A stretch of 64,000 nucleotides of DNA from Phaseolus vulgaris (Eukaryota > Streptophyta > Magnoliopsida > Fabales > Fabaceae): NCBI RefSeq assembly GCF_000499845.2, contig NC_023749.2:22807305-22871304 (forward strand), in the 5' to 3' direction. The stretch's first letter is position 1. Every line of letters begins with the position of its first letter. The position numbers were made by a program, and so were the translations under genes. Positions 34,987-44,954 of this stretch are shown piece after piece. A model generated the notes under the pieces. That model was not told the DNA's origin. It saw only the letters and a list, made by a program, of their open reading frames with translations, and did not search any database.

Positions 34987-37614
34987 ATGACTCGCACGAA
35001 GATCACCCCGAACCCCCCTCCATCAGCGCGAAACCCTTCTTCACAAGCGCACGACCCACCCCAAGTTCGTGGCGCTTCCTCTTCGCAGGCTGAGAGGCCT
35101 GCATCTTCCCAAGCTGCTCTGGCCCAGGCGACTCCACCAAACGCTGGAGGAGCCCCCATCCCTCTGCCAGACTTCAAGGCTTTATACCCATGGGCTAACC
35201 CAACCCTCTTAAAGGAAACCTCGTCGGTGAACACTGCGGGAGCAATTCTGCGTTTGACAAAGGGGGACGAGGCCTATCAATCGTTTCATAAGGAGCACGA
35301 TGAGAGGATGATGGTGCTGCCTTGCCCCGCCGCCCTGCCAGGGTGCGCTGATGACAAAGTGAGCGCCGACGGCCCCTTTTGCTTCGTTTACACAACTTTC
35401 TTCAAGAAAGTCAAACTCTGATTTCCCCTCACCCGATTCGAGAGGGAACTCTTGACCGAGCTCAACATTGCTGCCGCCCAGCTTCACCCCAACAGCTGGG
35501 CGTTTGTTCGAGCCTTCGAAATAACGTGCGCCCACCTGGGGTTGCCCGCGTCGGTGGACGTGTTTCTGTTCCTGTTTGAGGCCAAACACCCAGGAGACCG
35601 CCTGTGGGTCAGCCTGAATGCCATTGCTGGGAGATCCATTTTTACCATCTTCCAGCAATCATACAAAGATTGGAAGGGGAAGTTCATCCAGGTTCGCGCA
35701 AACGATAACGACACTTCCCTTCTCGACGGCTTCCCCTTGTACTGGGTGGACAAGGGGAAAAAGGAGTCTAAGAGCTGCTTCAGGAGGCCCAGAAGTCCTG
35801 ATAGCATGGGAGCTTTGGACCGAGACCTTTGCCTATTCTGGAAGAGGGTGGCAGATGCCAACATAACATTCTTGACCCCCACCCTGATCTCCTTCGAGTT
35901 CTTTGAGGACCAGTTGGAATTCCAAATAGGTTAGGACGCTACACTTTTGTCTCGACATTGCTTCTGATATTGTTTTTGGGCGTCTTGTTCGCACAAGACT
36001 TTGGTTTTATCTTTTCTGCATATGCCTGTTTTTGCTGTCTCATTGTCTTGTACACTTACCCCTTTCTCCTTTGAGCTAACTTATGCACTTTCATTTCATG
36101 CAGACACCATGTTGGGTAAGAACATGCTCGCCGACTTAAAGGCGCTCGCCCGCAACCACGGGTTGGCGACCGGTTCCCAGACGGTGCCCAACTCGGCGGT
36201 CGAGAAGGCCATCATTCATGGGCGATCACCGCCCAAGGAGCCCACCCAACGCAAGAAGCTGGTCCTTAAGAGGCCCAAGCGGAAAGCCCCCCAAGTCGTC
36301 CAAGAGGAGGAAGAGGACGACGAGGTCACAGAGGATGGCCTTGTCACGAAAAGGAAGAGGATGGCACCATCTTCTCCACCTCCTCAACCCCCTCTTCCAA
36401 CCTCACCACCCCCATCAACGCCTGCTCCTCCTCCCTCATCGCCAACACCACAAGCCCCTTCACCACCAGTCCAAGCAGTTTCATTGGCCACTGCACCACC
36501 TGCAACTGAGGCCCCAGAGCCAAATTTCTTGGAGGACCCCCCGAGCGCCTCTACACCACATATATCAGCAGGAGGGGGCCCTCCTTCCAACACTTCAGCC
36601 GCAGGAATCGTTCCAATCGAGGATGAGGTCGCTCACACCTCTCCAATCCTAATCACCGAGTCCCCGATTGCGTCGCCACGCCAGGAAACAACCACTGAAA
36701 ATATTGCTAAGGAAGGTGGCGACGAGAACCCTCAACAAGCCCCCCTGGCGCCTCTCCAAGCCGCAAACCTTTCCCTCGAGGTCACGAGGATGTGGGAACC
36801 TCTGACTGCTAAACTGAAAAACATAGCGGAGGACATCCCATCGATTATAACGAGGGCTGTGGAGAGCTCCACCAGGAGGCTTCAAGACGATCTCTACAAC
36901 CTCAAGACCGAAAACAGCACAATGAAGGTTGAGGTGGAGAAGGTGGCCTTCAGCCTAACGCTCGCGGAAATGGAACATTCCCGAGTAGAGGATGCCCTAA
37001 GTACCGAGCTTAGGCTTGCGCGTAAGGAAGCTGCTGACCTTCGCCGCAAAGTCCATGAACTTGCCCAAGAAAAAGTTGAACTTGAAAGCAAAATCGTGCC
37101 TCTGCGCACCAAGGCGAGCGACCTGGAAGCTCACATTCAAGCTAACGCCGATAAGGTACAAAAACTGGAGCAAAGGTCAATCGACCGTGAAAAACTACTT
37201 GGGCAAGTAGAAAAAGCAAGGGATGACGCCATGGCTGATCTCACCGAGGCGAACAAGGAAAAAGAAAAGATGACTGCCGAGTTGACCCGAGCTCAAGCGG
37301 AATCCGAGAAGGTTGCCGACGACCTTCTTCATGCTCAAGAGACCAACAAACAACTCCGAAAACAGGTCGAAGAGCTGGAGCAACAGAACAAGGAGCTTAA
37401 GCAACAGGTTGAAGAATTTCAAAGGCAAATTGAAGAACTTAAGCTAAGCTCCGCTCAGATTCTGGTTGCTGGATTTGATGCCGCTCGGGAACAATTCGCA
37501 TGCCTATTCCCTGATCTCGACCTCAGCATGGTGTCGTTAAACAATGAAGTAGTAGATGGAAAGGTCGTTCCCGCCGAAGGCTCAACCAATTCCACCCCAT
37601 CTGCTTCTTTATAA
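34987..37614 (+). CDS. B antisense gene, beta type, best-preserved copy (about 817 codons)
   Basis: Exon 1 (34987-35929) starts MTRTKITPNPPPSAR and has ALYPWANPTLLKETSS, CAHLGLPASVDVFLFLFEAK, RFERELLTELNIAAAQLHPN, SWAFVRAFE and GFPLYWVDKGKK: the gypsy-type transposon domain also seen in the alpha copies. The intron 35930-36103 (GTTAGG ... TTCATGCAG) is phase 1 and joins in frame to exon 2 (36104-37614). Exon 2 starts DTMLGKNMLADLKALARNHG, has basic patches (KKLVLKRPKRKAP, KRKRM), an acidic EEEEDDE patch, a Pro-rich section, then a long heptad-rich coiled coil, and ends NNEVVDGKVVPAEG. The only defect seen is a TGA at 35419-35421 where relatives have Arg, as CGA would give. Nuclear location and self-assembly are inferred; the function is unknown. 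Confidence 0.8.
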
Positions 37615-39148
37615 ATTCACTTGTGTTTACCTTGTAAAAACTCTTGCATATGTGTTTTGAACAGTTACTTATTTCAATAGCGAAACTTGGATATTCTTTC
37701 TTCTGACTTCCTTTGAGCGCTTTCACCTTCTTTGTATGTTTAACTTTGCCGAGTTTAACTTAGCGATTTTGCAAACACGACCTTTGGCGTAACTGCTTCG
37801 AGCCGATTCAAACTTAAGCAACGATCGCTTTAAACAACTTGTACCCTTGAGGCACTAACCTGATCATAAGAAAAGTGTCCAAGCAACGAACTGTAACTCA
37901 ATCGCGGTTCAAACAACGTCCCCTTCGACCTGCTTTATCAAACAAGTCTTTCAACCCTCTCGCCGTCGCTTGAACTTTTCCCGATCGCCAAAACCTCTTG
38001 GTAACACCAGCTTTTCCCAGCCTCGTGCTTTGGAAGTCATTTCTTTATCTGGGCAGAAATGCCCTTTGGGATCTTCCTTTACCCCCCTGAACTTCAGAAC
38101 TGAAGACCGGCTGGCTAGGCGTTCTCTTCGAACCTACCTTAGCCACCTTTCAAGCTTCTTCCGCCCTCTTCGCCATACCTGAACTCGTTCAAGACGAGAA
38201 GGATTTTATCTTGCCTATACCCGCATATAAGCGAGAAGGTCTTTAACTCGCCTGAGCTCGCACAACGGCGAGAAGGACTTTATTTGATGCCTCAACTTGC
38301 CCAGGGTGTATATCTCCTCCCCCTGGATGCACTGAGGATCTTTTCTTTCTCTCGCCTGCGCTCGCTCAACGGCGAGGAGGTCTTTAATTGGCCTTGGCTC
38401 GCACAACGGCGATAAGGACTTTATCCGGTGCCTCAACTTGCCCAGGGTGTACATCTCCTCCCCCCTGGATGCACTGAGGACCTTTCTCGCCTGCACCCGC
38501 TCAACGACGAGGAGGTCTTTAACTTGCCTCTACGTTGCCCCGGGAGTTACATCTTCTCGCTCCCAGAAACACGGAGGACTTTTCCTCTTTCTCGCCTGCA
38601 CTCGCTCGACGGCGAGGAGGTCTTTCGTCTGGTGCCTCCGATCGCCAATAAACGATGAGGACTTAAAACTTAACTGGTGCCTCCGATCGCCGAAAAACGA
38701 TGAGGACTTTAAAAACTTAACTGGTGCCTCTAATCGCCGAAAAACGATGAGGACTTTAAAACTTAACTGGTGCCTCTAATCGCCGAAAAACGATGAGGAC
38801 TTTAAAAACTTAACTGGTGCCTCTAATCGCCGAAAAACGATGAGGACTTTAAAAACTTAACTGGTGCCTCTAATCGCCGAAAAACGATGAGGACTTTAAA
38901 ACTTTTTTAGAAAGCACACGATATACATATTTTCTTGCCTCAAATCATGTACAAATGACAAGGTCTTTCTTCAAACTTTCGAAAATAGCACACATGCGAT
39001 CTGGAAACACCTTATACTTCGAAAACTCTTCTTTTATTGGGCGGCCTCATTAAAAACCCTCCTTAGGGAAAAAAGAGTGCCCCCTTGAAACTGTTTTAAC
39101 AGAGACATTGCAATATAACATTTGTGTTTGTCTTTACTTACAAAGCTC
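37615..39148. repeat. B spacer at the convergent ends of the antisense gene and pol, with hairpin repeats
   Basis: Non-coding. At 38190-38630 lie units with GAGCGAGAAGGYCTTTAACT- and CCAGGGTGTAYATCTCCTCC-like sequence. At 38634-38900 a 46-47 bp unit (CTAATCGCCGAAAAACGATG then AGGACTTTAAAACTTAACTG) repeats five to six times. The same repeat classes occur at the same place in C and Q. A conserved block after the pol stop is at 39038-39093. Confidence 0.7.
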
Positions 39149-42148
39149 TTAACTATAGTACAACTTCAGGTGTGTGGCGTTCCAGGTACGAGGGATCGCC
39201 CCTCCTTCCAGCGTCTCTAAGCGGTAAGCTCCGTTCCCGAGTGCCTCGGTTATTCTGAACGGTCCAGTCCACTTGGGTGATAGTTTATTCTCCATCTCGT
39301 ACTGGTGGGCCTTCCTCATCACCAGATCGCCTTCTCTAAACTGCCTTGGCATCACCTTAGAATTGTACCTTCGCTCGACCCTTCTTTTCACCGCCTCAGC
39401 CTTCAGCCTTGCCTCCTCCCTGACTTCGTCCAGCAGATCCAGGTTCAGCCTTCTCTCTTCATTCGAGTCTTCCTCTACGAAGTTCTGGAATCTCGGCGAG
39501 CTTTCCTGGATCTCCACCGGAATCATGGCGTCACACCCATAGACCAAGCTAAACGGGGTCTCATGGGTTCCGGACTGCTCGGTGGTGTGGTACGCCCAGA
39601 CTATACGGGGCACCTCCTCAGCCCAACTTCCCTTGGCTTTCTCAAGCCTTCTCTTCAAACCTCTCAACAACACCCGATTAGCTGATTCCACCTGGCCATT
39701 CGTCTGAGGGTGCTCGACGGATGCAAACACTTGCTGAATTCCAACCCCTTCACAAAGCTTCTTCAACAGATGGCTTGCAAACTGAGTCCCATTATCTGAC
39801 ACCAGGCGCTTAGGCACTCCAAACCGGCACACGATGTTCTTCCATACAAAGCCTTCGATCTTGTGTGCGGTGATCTGGGCCACTGGTTCTGCTTCAATCC
39901 ACTTGGTGAAGTACTCAATCGCCACTACCAAGTACTTCATCTGCCTGATCGCCAGTGGAAAGGGTCCCAGGATGTCGATTCCCCAAGTATGAAACGGCCA
40001 AGGGCTATAGATCGACTTCAACTCCTCGGGAGGTGCCTTATGCCAATCGGCGTGCTGCTGGCACTGTTTACAGCATTGGGCATACTTCTTGCAATCTTCT
40101 CTCATGGATGGCCAATAGTAGCCTGCACGGAGAGTCCTCGCGGCCAGAGCTCGACCCCCGATGTGACTTCCACATATTCCTTCGTGGAGCTCTGCCATAA
40201 TTCTCGTGCACTTCTCGCCGTGTATACATTCCAGGAGTGGGTGAGTGAACCCAAACCTGTACAGATCGCCATCAATCAATGTATACTTGCTGGAATTTTT
40301 CTTTACCTTCCTAGCTTCTGCTGGATCTAGCGGGAGGAGGCCATCTGCCAGGCACCGCTTGTACTGCGTTATCCAAGTGTCTGGCTCATTGGTGGCGCAG
40401 ACCTGCATCACATCCACCTTCTCTCCTCGACAAGCTCTAACTTTCGGCGATCTCAGAGTTTCTTGCGTCAAAGACTTGTGGCTTCTCGCTGCTCTCTCCG
40501 TCGACCTGCTTATCTGAAGGACCAGGTGATCTGCTACAAATGCCCTCGGCGTCTTCAGAGTTTCTTGAATCACTGTCCTCTGCCTACCCCCCTTGCCTGA
40601 ACTGGCGAGCTTAGCAAGCAAGTCAGCTCGGGCATTCTGTTCTCGGGGCACATGCACCACTTCAAAAGAGGCAAAGGAACTCTTCAATTCCTGCACATAC
40701 GCCAAGTAAGCCGCCATTTGTGGATCTTTAGCCTGGAACTCGCCTGTTACTTGCCCTGTGACTAGCAGCGAGTCACTCTTAGCCATCAGCACTCTGGCTC
40801 CCATCTCCTTGGCCAGCAGAATCCCGGCGATCAGCGCCTCATACTCTGCTTGATTGTTGCTGGCTTTGAAGGCGAATCTCAACGATTGTTCGATCAGCAC
40901 GCCGTTGGGTCCTTCCAATATTACTCCAGCACCGCTACCCTGCTGGTTCGATGATCCATCCACCGAGAGTACCAAACGGAAGTCGTCACCTTCAACCCGC
41001 GTTGCCTCTGATGAGAGCTCGACTACAAAATCTGCAAAGATTTGCCCCTTGATCGGGCCTCGGGGCTCATATTTAATGTCAAATTCTGACAACTCCACTG
41101 CCCACTTCACCATTCTACCCGCGACGTCAGGTTTCTTCAAGACCTTCTGGATGGGCAGGTCAGTCATCACCAGTATTGTGAAGCTGTGGAAGTAGTGGCG
41201 CAACCTCCTTGCCGAAAACACCACAGCCAGCGCAGCCTTTTCCAGGGCCTGATATCTCGTTTCTGGGCCCTGCAGCACCTTGCTCACAAAATAAATAGGC
41301 TTCTGAGCCTGATCCTGGTCCTGGGCGAGCACCGCACTCACCGCCCTCTCAGTCACCGCGAAATACAACCTGAGAGGGATTCCCGCCAGTGGTTTGCACA
41401 GAACCGGCGGGCTCGCCAGATATTCCTTCAGCTTGACGAAAGCTTCCTCGCATTCTTTCGTCCAAGCGAACTTGTTATTGCGCCGCAGACATTGGAAATA
41501 GGGATGTCCCTTTTCTCCGCTCGCTGACACGAAGCGAGATAGGGCTGCCATCCGACCTGTCAGCTGCTGGACTTCTTTCACTGTAGCCGGGCTTCTCATC
41601 GTCAAGATGGCGGCACACTTGTCCGGGTTGGCTTCTATTCCTCTTTCAGTCAAGAGAAAACCCAAAAATTTTCCAGCCTCCACGCCGAAAATGCATTTCT
41701 CCGGGTTAAGCTTCAACTTGAACTTGGCGATCGTCGTGAACAACTCTTCCAAGTCTGCAACGTGCTTGCTTTTCTCCTGCGAGGTCACGACCATGTCATC
41801 GACGTAAGCTTGCACGTTCCTTCCCAGCATTGGTGCAAGTACTCGATCCATCAGCCTCTGGTACGTGGCCCCCGCGTTCTTCAGCCCAAACGGCATCACC
41901 TTATAGCAGTAGCACGACCTCTCCGTCATGAAGGCTGTTTTCTCTTCATCCATGGGATGCATCTTGATCTGATTATAGCCCGAGAAGGCATCCAGGAAAC
42001 TCAGCAGCTTGCACCCTGCAGCACTATCAACCAGGGCATCAATGCTTGGTAAAGGATACGAATCCTTCGGGCAAGCCTTATTCAGATCGGTGAAATCGAC
42101 GCACATGCGCCATTTCCCGTTGCTCTTCTTCACACGTTCGCCAACCAT
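39149..42148 (-). CDS. pol: B pol: reverse transcriptase, dual RNase H, integrase
   Basis: A 999-codon frame. RT: SNGKWRMCVDFTDLNKACPK, then YVDD at residues 115-118. First RNase H (about 258-375) has lost the usual catalytic Asp (LYFAVTERAVSAVL). A second RNase H (about 392-515) has a full set: D397, E435, D459, D509. Two RNase H domains, the first degenerate, mark the Tat lineage. Integrase: zinc finger H655, H662, C693, C696; catalytic D725, D785, E821 with 35 residues between the last two. It would copy element RNA in particles and insert the DNA in the nucleus. The first few codons (MVGER) are out of frame with upstream gag-protease because seven bases are missing relative to A2 and C, so this would not be made as one polyprotein. 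Confidence 0.95.
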   Translation of the reverse strand: MVGERVKKSNGKWRMCVDFTDLNKACPKDSYPLPSIDALVDSAAGCKLLSFLDAFSGYNQIKMHPMDEEKTAFMTERSCYCYKVMPFGLKNAGATYQRLMDRVLAPMLGRNVQAYVDDMVVTSQEKSKHVADLEELFTTIAKFKLKLNPEKCIFGVEAGKFLGFLLTERGIEANPDKCAAILTMRSPATVKEVQQLTGRMAALSRFVSASGEKGHPYFQCLRRNNKFAWTKECEEAFVKLKEYLASPPVLCKPLAGIPLRLYFAVTERAVSAVLAQDQDQAQKPIYFVSKVLQGPETRYQALEKAALAVVFSARRLRHYFHSFTILVMTDLPIQKVLKKPDVAGRMVKWAVELSEFDIKYEPRGPIKGQIFADFVVELSSEATRVEGDDFRLVLSVDGSSNQQGSGAGVILEGPNGVLIEQSLRFAFKASNNQAEYEALIAGILLAKEMGARVLMAKSDSLLVTGQVTGEFQAKDPQMAAYLAYVQELKSSFASFEVVHVPREQNARADLLAKLASSGKGGRQRTVIQETLKTPRAFVADHLVLQISRSTERAARSHKSLTQETLRSPKVRACRGEKVDVMQVCATNEPDTWITQYKRCLADGLLPLDPAEARKVKKNSSKYTLIDGDLYRFGFTHPLLECIHGEKCTRIMAELHEGICGSHIGGRALAARTLRAGYYWPSMREDCKKYAQCCKQCQQHADWHKAPPEELKSIYSPWPFHTWGIDILGPFPLAIRQMKYLVVAIEYFTKWIEAEPVAQITAHKIEGFVWKNIVCRFGVPKRLVSDNGTQFASHLLKKLCEGVGIQQVFASVEHPQTNGQVESANRVLLRGLKRRLEKAKGSWAEEVPRIVWAYHTTEQSGTHETPFSLVYGCDAMIPVEIQESSPRFQNFVEEDSNEERRLNLDLLDEVREEARLKAEAVKRRVERRYNSKVMPRQFREGDLVMRKAHQYEMENKLSPKWTGPFRITEALGNGAYRLETLEGGAIPRTWNATHLKLYYS

Positions 42149-44637
42149 TCAGGGTACTGGACTTCCCTGATGTGGCCTGCAGCGAGGAGTTTCTGGGTCT
42201 CGTCCTTGATCGCCTGCCTCCTCTCTTCATTAAATTTCCTTCTCCTTTGTCTTACCGGTCTCACCATGTTGTCCATTGCCAGATGATGGCACAAGAAGTC
42301 GGGATCGATCCCGGGCATGTCCGAAGCGGACCAAGCAAACGCGTCCAGATGCCGCTCAATCACCTTGGCGATCTGGTCCTGGAGATCGACCTCCAGAGAT
42401 CTTCCGAGCTTGAAAACTTTCCCCCCGATCTCCTTCTCGAGCCACTGCTCGACGGGTTTGGGCCTGGATTCTCTGGCGATCACCGCCTTGGCGATTCCCA
42501 GTTCTCTTGCTTCCTCGGGGCGATTCCGCGCCTCTTCCTCCTCCAGGCCAGCCTCTCTCTCCCCCAGCTCAGCGTCTACCATCTCTACATCCCTTCCAGC
42601 GGCCTCCTCTGTTACCGGCGGTCTGGGCTTCACACCGGGAGGTGGGGTGGTTGTAACATAGCTCACTGATCTTTTATTTTTCAGGCTATTTTCATAGCAC
42701 TTTTTCGCTTCTTTCTGATCAGACTTTATCGTGATCACCACCCCTTCCATGGACGGCAGCTTCACCTTCATGTGCCGAGTCGATGGAATTGCGCCTATCC
42801 TGTTAAGAGTGGGCCTTCCCAACAGGATGTTATATGCTGAAGGGGCGTTTACGATGAGGTACTTGATTTTCTCCGTCCTCGACCCAGCCTCATCGGTAAA
42901 CGTGGTTCTCAGCTCAATGTACCCCCTGACCTCCACCTGGTCGCCAGCGAACCCATACAAGCACCCTCCATAGGGCCTCAGCTGGTCAAGGGGCAATTCC
43001 AGCTGCGTGAAAGTCGGCCAGAACATCACGTCTGCCGAGCTTCCTTGGTCCACCAGAACTCGGTGGAGCTTCCTCCCCGCCGTGATCAACGAAATGACAA
43101 TGGGATCGTTGTCATGAGGCACAACGTCCCGAAGATCCTGCTTGGTGAACGTAATGTCCACTTCCGGCGAGTGATCTTCAAACATGTCCACTGACATCAC
43201 CGATCGCGCATACTTTTTCCTCTGCGATGCGGTGCATCCACCACCTGAGAAACCCCCTGCCATGGTGTGGATTTCCCCATGGATAGGCATCTCGTGTTGT
43301 TGGGCTTCTCCAGCTGCAGGCTGGGAACTCGACGCTCCTCCGGTCCTTCTGTCCAGCAGATAGTCGTTTAGGAACCTGCTCTTAACCAGATCGTCGAGCT
43401 GGTATCCTAAAGACAAACACGAGTCCAGGTTGTGGCCAAAGCACTGGTGAAACTCGCACCAAACGTCCGGCTTTGACCCCAGCACCTTGTCGCCCACCTT
43501 CTCGGGCGCCTTCAACCTAGCAGATATGTTAGGGATAGCGATCAGGTCCGCTAGTCCCATGACGAATTTGTGCTTAGGCGGGCGATTGTATTCCCGGCGT
43601 GCTGGTTGTTGGCGTGCTGGCGGTTGGCGCGCTTGGCTCCTTCCCTTATTTCTCCTATCGTAAGGATAGCGAGTCCTTTGGTCTTTTATGGCCGCCGCTG
43701 CCGTTTCCAGCACCCTCTGTGGCTGGATCCTGGTCTGGGCGCGTGGCCTGGCGGGAGCCACGCTGCCTCTCTTCTCGGCGACTTCACTTTCGTCGGCGAT
43801 GTGGGCCACCGCAAGTCGCCTGACTTCAGCAAACGTCGCTGGATGAGCCCTGATCAAGGCCTCGCAGAATGGCCCTGGCTGCACGCCCTTCTTGAAGGCA
43901 TAGACCAGCATTTCTTCATCCTTGGCTGGCGACCTGACCATCTGCGCGCCAAAGCGATTGAGGTAGTCTCTGAGGGACTCCCCATGGTACTGCCTTATAT
44001 CAAACAGATCATAGGACACCCTCGGCGGTGCCTTGTTCACAATATACTGCTCGACAAAGATTTTCGAGAATTGTTGAAAATTAGTTATGTGGCCATTAGG
44101 CAGGCTCACAAACCACTCCATCGCCGTTCCCTGGAGCGTGCTCACGAACATCTTACAGTAGACGGCGTCCGACCCTTCTGACAGCATCATCTGTGTGTGG
44201 AACGTGGTCAGATGAGCCTCTGGATCCTCCACGCCAGTAAAAACAGCTTTAACCGGAACCACGCTCGTGGGAATTGGCGTGTCGGTAATCGCCTGAATGA
44301 AAGGCATTGGGAAAACACGAGGTGGCGTCGACGGTGTCACCTCTTCAGCTGAAGAACGACCCTGCTGCTCCTGAAGAGCTCGACGCAGCTCCTCAGCTAC
44401 CTTGTTGAGCTCCTCGTTCCTGGCGCGAGAGGCGACCAGGTCTTCATGTATCCTTGCCTGCTCGACGCGCGAGGCTTCCACAGTGGCCTGCAACGAGCGC
44501 ATCATTTCTGCCATCTGCGCCATGGTCATGGCGGCGTCGCCTTCAGCAGCGACGGGAGCCACGGGACTGGAACGATTGCTTCTCATCTTTCTCATTAACT
44601 TCAGCGAACCACAGAAATACAGCAAATAACACTTCAA
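42130..44637 (-). CDS. gag: B gag-protease polyprotein
   Basis: An 835-codon frame. The likely start is the Met at 44595 (MRKMRSNRSSPVAP), shared with element C. Residues 40-95 are a Glu/Arg-rich helix and about 125-235 the gag core (AVFTGVEDPEAHLTTFHTQM, EWFVSLPNGHITNF, SLRDYLNRFGAQM). A basic stretch follows, then a zinc-knuckle-like C394-x2-H397-x4-H402-x4-C407 in WCEFHQCFGHNLDSC, with His at the second ligand. Protease: DQGS at 530-533, an unusual form of the D-T/S-G active site, and NILLGRPT at 603-610. The C-terminal linker ends at VQYPEWLANV, where the 7-base loss throws the frame to a stop. Gag forms the particle; the protease cuts the polyprotein. Confidence 0.92.
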   Translation of the reverse strand: MKCYLLYFCGSLKLMRKMRSNRSSPVAPVAAEGDAAMTMAQMAEMMRSLQATVEASRVEQARIHEDLVASRARNEELNKVAEELRRALQEQQGRSSAEEVTPSTPPRVFPMPFIQAITDTPIPTSVVPVKAVFTGVEDPEAHLTTFHTQMMLSEGSDAVYCKMFVSTLQGTAMEWFVSLPNGHITNFQQFSKIFVEQYIVNKAPPRVSYDLFDIRQYHGESLRDYLNRFGAQMVRSPAKDEEMLVYAFKKGVQPGPFCEALIRAHPATFAEVRRLAVAHIADESEVAEKRGSVAPARPRAQTRIQPQRVLETAAAAIKDQRTRYPYDRRNKGRSQARQPPARQQPARREYNRPPKHKFVMGLADLIAIPNISARLKAPEKVGDKVLGSKPDVWCEFHQCFGHNLDSCLSLGYQLDDLVKSRFLNDYLLDRRTGGASSSQPAAGEAQQHEMPIHGEIHTMAGGFSGGGCTASQRKKYARSVMSVDMFEDHSPEVDITFTKQDLRDVVPHDNDPIVISLITAGRKLHRVLVDQGSSADVMFWPTFTQLELPLDQLRPYGGCLYGFAGDQVEVRGYIELRTTFTDEAGSRTEKIKYLIVNAPSAYNILLGRPTLNRIGAIPSTRHMKVKLPSMEGVVITIKSDQKEAKKCYENSLKNKRSVSYVTTTPPPGVKPRPPVTEEAAGRDVEMVDAELGEREAGLEEEEARNRPEEARELGIAKAVIARESRPKPVEQWLEKEIGGKVFKLGRSLEVDLQDQIAKVIERHLDAFAWSASDMPGIDPDFLCHHLAMDNMVRPVRQRRRKFNEERRQAIKDETQKLLAAGHIREVQYPEWLANV

Positions 44638-44933
44638 CCTCGAACGAATCAGCGATCGATCGGAGAAGACTCAAGAAACTGTGCAAGAACCCAAGAACAC
44701 CGCAAACCTTCGCAAAAAACCACCAAAGAACTCGAACTTCCACCAGACAGATTGCGCGCAAGCAACAAAAGACCTCACTCCACCGATTGAAAGACAAACG
44801 AACGGCAGAAAACACAAACTCACCGAACGAAACTCAAAGAAACTGCAAACGACGGTTGCACCAGCACACAACCGCGCAGAAAACCTCGAAAACTTCCACG
44901 AACTCACGCTGTGGATGGGAGCACGTTTTACAC
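44638..44933 (-). other. Leader of element B
   Basis: About 300 bp between primer site and gag. It is clearly the same as the C leader at 53825-54212 read in the other direction. No gene is supported here. Confidence 0.6.
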
Positions 44934-44951
44934 GGCCCCACGGTGGGCGCC
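44934..44951 (-). other. Primer binding site of B, tRNA-Lys type
   Basis: The minus strand reads GGCGCCCACCGTGGGGCC three bases after the LTR end. The complement GGCCCCACGGTGGGCGCC is, from memory, the 3' end of plant tRNA-Lys(CUU) before the final A. Confidence 0.75.
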
Positions 44952-44954
44952 TGA

